From positions 791,001-855,000 of the forward strand of contig NZ_CP019426.1 in assembly GCF_009834515.1 (NCBI RefSeq): a DNA stretch of 64,000 bases. Reading direction: 5' to 3'. This DNA comes from Pseudomonas sp. R84. Lineage in GTDB: Bacteria > Pseudomonadota > Gammaproteobacteria > Pseudomonadales > Pseudomonadaceae. The notes under the pieces were generated by a model, which had not been told where the DNA came from, did not search any database, and worked only from the letters and a program-made list of their open reading frames with translations. Each line of letters begins with the position of its first letter. The stretch's first letter is position 1. Shown in pieces: positions 60,959 to 64,000 of the stretch. The position numbers and the translations under genes are program-made.

Positions 60959-62308
60959 ATGAACATGCCTGAAAACGCGCCGTCGCCACTGGCCAGCCAA
61001 CTGAAGCTGGACGCGCACTGGATGCCGTACACCGCCAACCGTAACTTCCAGCGCGATCCGCGTCTGATCGTTGGCGCCGAAGGCAGCTGGCTGATCGACG
61101 ACAAAGGCCGCCGGGTATACGACTCGCTGTCCGGTCTGTGGACCTGCGGCGCTGGCCACACTCGCAAGGAAATTCAGGAAGCTGTCTCGAAACAGTTGGG
61201 CACCCTCGATTACTCGCCGGGCTTCCAGTACGGCCACCCGTTGTCGTTCCAGCTGGCCGAAAAAATCACCGAGCTGACTCCGGGCAACCTCAATCACGTG
61301 TTCTTCACTGACTCGGGCTCCGAGTGCGCCGACACCGCGGTGAAAATGGTTCGTGCCTACTGGCGTCTGAAAGGCCAGTCGACCAAAACCAAAATGATCG
61401 GCCGTGCCCGTGGCTACCACGGCGTGAACATCGCCGGCACCAGCCTTGGTGGCGTCAACGGCAACCGCAAGCTGTTCGGTCAGGCGATGATGGACGTCGA
61501 TCACCTGCCGCACACGCTGCTGGCCAGCAACGCATTTTCCCGTGGCATGCCGGAGCAGGGCGGTATCGCGCTGGCCGATGAGCTGCTGAAGCTGATCGAA
61601 CTGCACGACGCTTCGAACATCGCCGCCGTATTCGTAGAACCTATGGCCGGTTCCGCTGGCGTACTGGTACCGCCGCAGGGTTATCTGAAGCGTCTGCGCG
61701 AGATCTGCGATCAGCACAGCATCCTGCTGGTGTTCGACGAAGTGATCACCGGTTTCGGTCGTACCGGCAACATGTTCGGCGCTGACACCTTTGGCGTGAC
61801 CCCGGACCTGATGTGCATCGCCAAGCAAGTCACCAACGGCGCGATCCCGATGGGCGCGGTGATTGCCAGCTCCGAGATCTACCAGACCTTCATGAATCAG
61901 CCGACGCCGGAATACGCTGTGGAATTCCCGCACGGCTACACCTACTCGGCGCACCCGGTAGCTTGCGCCGCTGGTCTGGCGGCACTCGATCTGCTGCAAA
62001 AAGAAAACCTGGTGCAGAGCGTCGCTGAAGTCGCGCCGCATTTCGAAAACGCGCTGCATGGTTTGAAAGGTTCGAAGAACGTTATCGACATTCGTAACTT
62101 CGGTCTGGCCGGCGCGATCCAGATTGCCCCGCGTGACGGCGACGCCATCGTGCGTCCATTCGAAGCGGGCATGGCCCTGTGGAAAGCCGGGTTCTACGTA
62201 CGCTTCGGCGGCGACACTTTGCAGTTCGGCCCAACTTTTAACAGTAAGCCGCAAGACCTCGATCGTCTGTTCGACGCGGTCGGCGAAGTGCTGAACAAGC
62301 TCGACTGA
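60959..62308 (+). CDS. bauA: Beta-alanine:pyruvate aminotransferase BauA
   Basis: 449 residues, class III PLP aminotransferase. Features: MPYTANRNFQRDPRLIVGAEGSWLIDDKGRRVYDSLSGLWTCGAGH, FTDSGSECADTAVKMVRAY, VFDEVITGFGRTG (Asp) and the PLP lysine in CIAKQVTNGAIPMGAV. It converts beta-alanine and pyruvate to 3-oxopropanoate and alanine; the Pseudomonas omega-transaminases belong here. GAGG lies upstream of a double start (ATGAACATG). bauC follows after 76 bp. Confidence 0.95.
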   Translation: MNMPENAPSPLASQLKLDAHWMPYTANRNFQRDPRLIVGAEGSWLIDDKGRRVYDSLSGLWTCGAGHTRKEIQEAVSKQLGTLDYSPGFQYGHPLSFQLAEKITELTPGNLNHVFFTDSGSECADTAVKMVRAYWRLKGQSTKTKMIGRARGYHGVNIAGTSLGGVNGNRKLFGQAMMDVDHLPHTLLASNAFSRGMPEQGGIALADELLKLIELHDASNIAAVFVEPMAGSAGVLVPPQGYLKRLREICDQHSILLVFDEVITGFGRTGNMFGADTFGVTPDLMCIAKQVTNGAIPMGAVIASSEIYQTFMNQPTPEYAVEFPHGYTYSAHPVACAAGLAALDLLQKENLVQSVAEVAPHFENALHGLKGSKNVIDIRNFGLAGAIQIAPRDGDAIVRPFEAGMALWKAGFYVRFGGDTLQFGPTFNSKPQDLDRLFDAVGEVLNKLD

Positions 62309-62336
62309 TTTTTCCTTCTATATATACCTACAAAAA

Positions 62337-62360
62337 CGGGCACTCCTTAACGTGTGCCCG
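62337..62360 (+). promoter_or_regulatory. Intercistronic hairpin between bauA and bauC
   Basis: CGGGCAC and GTGCCCG form a 7-bp stem around a 10-base loop. No T-run follows, so it is more likely an mRNA-stability or processing site than a terminator. Confidence 0.6.
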
Positions 62361-62384
62361 TGGACAAGAATTCAGGAGTTTTCG

Positions 62385-63878
62385 ATGAGCGTTATCCCGC
62401 ATTTGATCAATGGCGAACTGGTGACCGAGAACGGTCGCGCGGTAGATGTGTTCAACCCGTCCACCGGTCAGGCTATCCACAAGTTGCCACTGGCGAGTCA
62501 GGCAACCATCCAGAAAGCCATTGATGCCGCCAAGGCTGCGTTCCCGGCCTGGCGCAACACGCCACCGGCCAAACGTGCGCAGGTGATGTTCCGCTTCAAG
62601 CAACTGCTGGAGCAGAACGAAGCGCGTATCTCGCAATTGATCAGCGAAGAACATGGCAAGACTCTGGAAGACGCTGCCGGTGAATTGAAGCGCGGTATCG
62701 AGAACGTCGAGTTCGCTTGCGCAGCGCCAGAAATCCTCAAGGGCGAGTACAGCCGCAACGTCGGTCCGAACATCGACGCATGGTCGGACTTTCAGCCGCT
62801 GGGCATCGTTGCCGGCATCACCCCGTTCAACTTTCCGGCCATGGTGCCGCTGTGGATGTACCCGTTGGCGATCGTCTGCGGTAACTGCTTCATCCTCAAG
62901 CCGTCCGAGCGTGATCCAAGCTCTACACTGCTGATTGCTCAGTTGCTGCTGGAAGCGGGTCTTCCGAAAGGCGTGATGAGCGTGGTGCATGGCGACAAGA
63001 CTGCCGTGGATGCGCTGATCGAAGCGCCGGAAGTCAAAGCGCTGAGCTTCGTTGGCTCGACGCCGATTGCCGAGTACATCTACGCCGAAGGCACCAAACG
63101 CGGCAAACGCGTTCAGGCACTGGGTGGCGCGAAGAACCATGCGGTGCTGATGCCGGATGCCGATCTGGATAATGCGGTCAGCGCACTGATGGGCGCCGCG
63201 TACGGTTCGTGCGGCGAGCGTTGCATGGCGATCTCGGTTGCTGTGTGTGTGGGCGACCAGGTGGCGGATGCGCTGGTGGCGAAACTGGTTCCACAGATCC
63301 AGGCGTTGAAAATCGGCGCCGGCACTTCGTGCGGTCTGGACATGGGCCCACTGGTGACCGGACAGGCGCGGGACAAGGTTAGCGGTTACGTTGATGACGG
63401 CGTGGCAGCGGGCGCGACCCTGGTGGTCGACGGTCGTGGGTTCAGCGTGGCGGGTCATGAAGAGGGCTTCTTCCTCGGTGGCTGCCTGTTCGACAACGTC
63501 ACCCCGGAGATGCGCATCTATAAAGAAGAGATCTTCGGTCCGGTACTGTGCATCGTTCGCGTGAACAGCCTGGAAGAGGCAATGCAACTGATCAACGATC
63601 ACGAATACGGCAACGGCACCTGCATCTTCACCCGTGACGGTGAAGCGGCGCGTCTGTTCTGCGATGAGATCGAAGTCGGCATGGTCGGCGTCAACGTGCC
63701 GCTGCCGGTACCGGTGGCTTATCACAGCTTCGGCGGCTGGAAGCGTTCGCTGTTCGGCGACCTGCACGCTTATGGTCCGGATGGTGTGCGCTTCTATACC
63801 CGTCGCAAGGCGATCACTCAGCGCTGGCCGCAGCGTGCGAGCCACGAGGCGTCGCAGTTCGCGTTCCCTAGCTTGTAA
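62385..63878 (+). CDS. bauC: CoA-acylating methylmalonate-/malonate-semialdehyde dehydrogenase (BauC/MmsA)
   Basis: 497 residues, ALDH superfamily, MMSDH type. Features: VAGITPFNFPAMVPLWMYPLAIVCGN, KPSERDPS, SFVGSTPIAEYIY, catalytic Cys in YGSCGERCMAISVAV and GPLVTGQARDKVSGYVDDGV. It oxidises 3-oxopropanoate (and methylmalonate semialdehyde) with CoA and NAD+ to acetyl-CoA (or propionyl-CoA) and CO2, taking the product of BauA. AGGAG precedes the ATG at 62385. A strong terminator follows. The symbol bauC follows the PA0130 position; mmsA is the family name. Confidence 0.92.
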   Translation: MSVIPHLINGELVTENGRAVDVFNPSTGQAIHKLPLASQATIQKAIDAAKAAFPAWRNTPPAKRAQVMFRFKQLLEQNEARISQLISEEHGKTLEDAAGELKRGIENVEFACAAPEILKGEYSRNVGPNIDAWSDFQPLGIVAGITPFNFPAMVPLWMYPLAIVCGNCFILKPSERDPSSTLLIAQLLLEAGLPKGVMSVVHGDKTAVDALIEAPEVKALSFVGSTPIAEYIYAEGTKRGKRVQALGGAKNHAVLMPDADLDNAVSALMGAAYGSCGERCMAISVAVCVGDQVADALVAKLVPQIQALKIGAGTSCGLDMGPLVTGQARDKVSGYVDDGVAAGATLVVDGRGFSVAGHEEGFFLGGCLFDNVTPEMRIYKEEIFGPVLCIVRVNSLEEAMQLINDHEYGNGTCIFTRDGEAARLFCDEIEVGMVGVNVPLPVPVAYHSFGGWKRSLFGDLHAYGPDGVRFYTRRKAITQRWPQRASHEASQFAFPSL

Positions 63879-63890
63879 GTAGAAGGGCAG

Positions 63891-63925
63891 AAGGCCGACC
63901 TCATCGAGGTCGGCCTTCGTGTTTT
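63891..63925 (+). terminator. Rho-independent terminator after bauC
   Basis: Perfect 11-bp stem AAGGCCGACCT/AGGTCGGCCTT with a 5-base loop, then a T-containing tract (CGTGTTTTC). Confidence 0.88.
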
Positions 63926-63967
63926 CGGGTTTTTTTGACCGATGTGACAGAATTATGAAAATAGGTG

Positions 63968-63995
63968 TTGACGGCAGATTTGAGATGTCTATAAT
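63968..63995 (+). promoter_or_regulatory. Strong sigma-70 promoter at the window end
   Basis: TTGACG (63968), a 16-base spacer and a consensus TATAAT (63990-63995), followed by TCGCC. The consensus -10 and GC-rich discriminator resemble stable RNA promoters, so a tRNA or similar gene probably begins just outside. Confidence 0.7.
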
Positions 63996-64000
63996 TCGCC

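Noticed and set aside
60935..62254. Minus-strand 439-codon frame opposite bauA
   Set aside because: bauA on the plus strand is full length with catalytic residues; no family resemblance is seen in the antisense product.
62328..63845. Minus-strand 505-codon frame opposite bauC
   Set aside because: Antisense shadow of an intact aldehyde dehydrogenase gene.

Overview
The window looks like chromosome from a Pseudomonas of the P. fluorescens group. It is GC-rich, REP/REPIN palindromes of the GAGCCTGCTCGCGA type are scattered between genes, and several blocks match the gene order I remember from P. aeruginosa: the tad/ppr pilus locus, a purine-deaminase block and the bau beta-alanine genes. No rRNA, tRNA, CRISPR array, transposase or prophage was seen. 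Species assignment is inference.

Layout. 1-2159: tail of a type VI secretion cluster (truncated vgrG, DUF4123 adaptor, lipoprotein hydrolase). 2153-6562: MATE exporter, small membrane protein, MazG-like pyrophosphohydrolase, cmoM and two DUF4136 lipoproteins. 6800-23677: a full Flp/Tad pilus locus. It has tadG, pprA, a TadE-like pseudopilin, fppA and pprB, then a long leftward operon (DUF3613 protein, tadD, tadC, tadB, tadA, tadZ, rcpA, rcpC) divergent from two flp pilin genes and a receiver-only regulator. A DUF6124 gene with a structured leader sits inside it. Two ~320-bp direct repeats, each just behind a response-regulator gene, bracket the structural part. 24173-27573: a two-partner-secretion outer-membrane transporter next to a repetitive glycine-rich lipoprotein, which may be a further surface-adhesion module.

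27873-34501: MaoC dehydratase, long FabG-type reductase and thiolase (an acyl-CoA module), a RIO kinase and an MFS exporter. 34455-38182: copper detoxification (cueR, copA, copZ) with two CueR-type promoters. 38272-44756: Bcr/CflA exporter, quinone-oxidoreductase/ABM pair with divergent LysR, ArsR-type regulator and MFS transporter.

44878-59768: purine uptake and salvage. It holds an adenine/adenosine deaminase, an IPNS-like dioxygenase, a BMP-type binding protein, 8-oxoguanine deaminase, the matching ABC permeases and ATPase about 5 kb away, an NCS2 permease and a RutR-like regulator. ChaA, a MerR/SDR pair and an IMPACT-family protein lie among them. The spacer beside the ABC ATPase carries three perfect DnaA-box 9-mers. 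59900-63878: bauR, bauA and bauC/mmsA for beta-alanine catabolism. The window ends in a strong promoter with a GC-rich discriminator, probably for a stable RNA just outside.

Intergenic DNA is dense in repeats: nine REPINs or REP pairs plus one single REP, a second palindrome family (AGGAGCTGCCGAAGGCTGCG), a 177-204-bp MITE-like family and a 3 x 111-bp tandem array derived from it.
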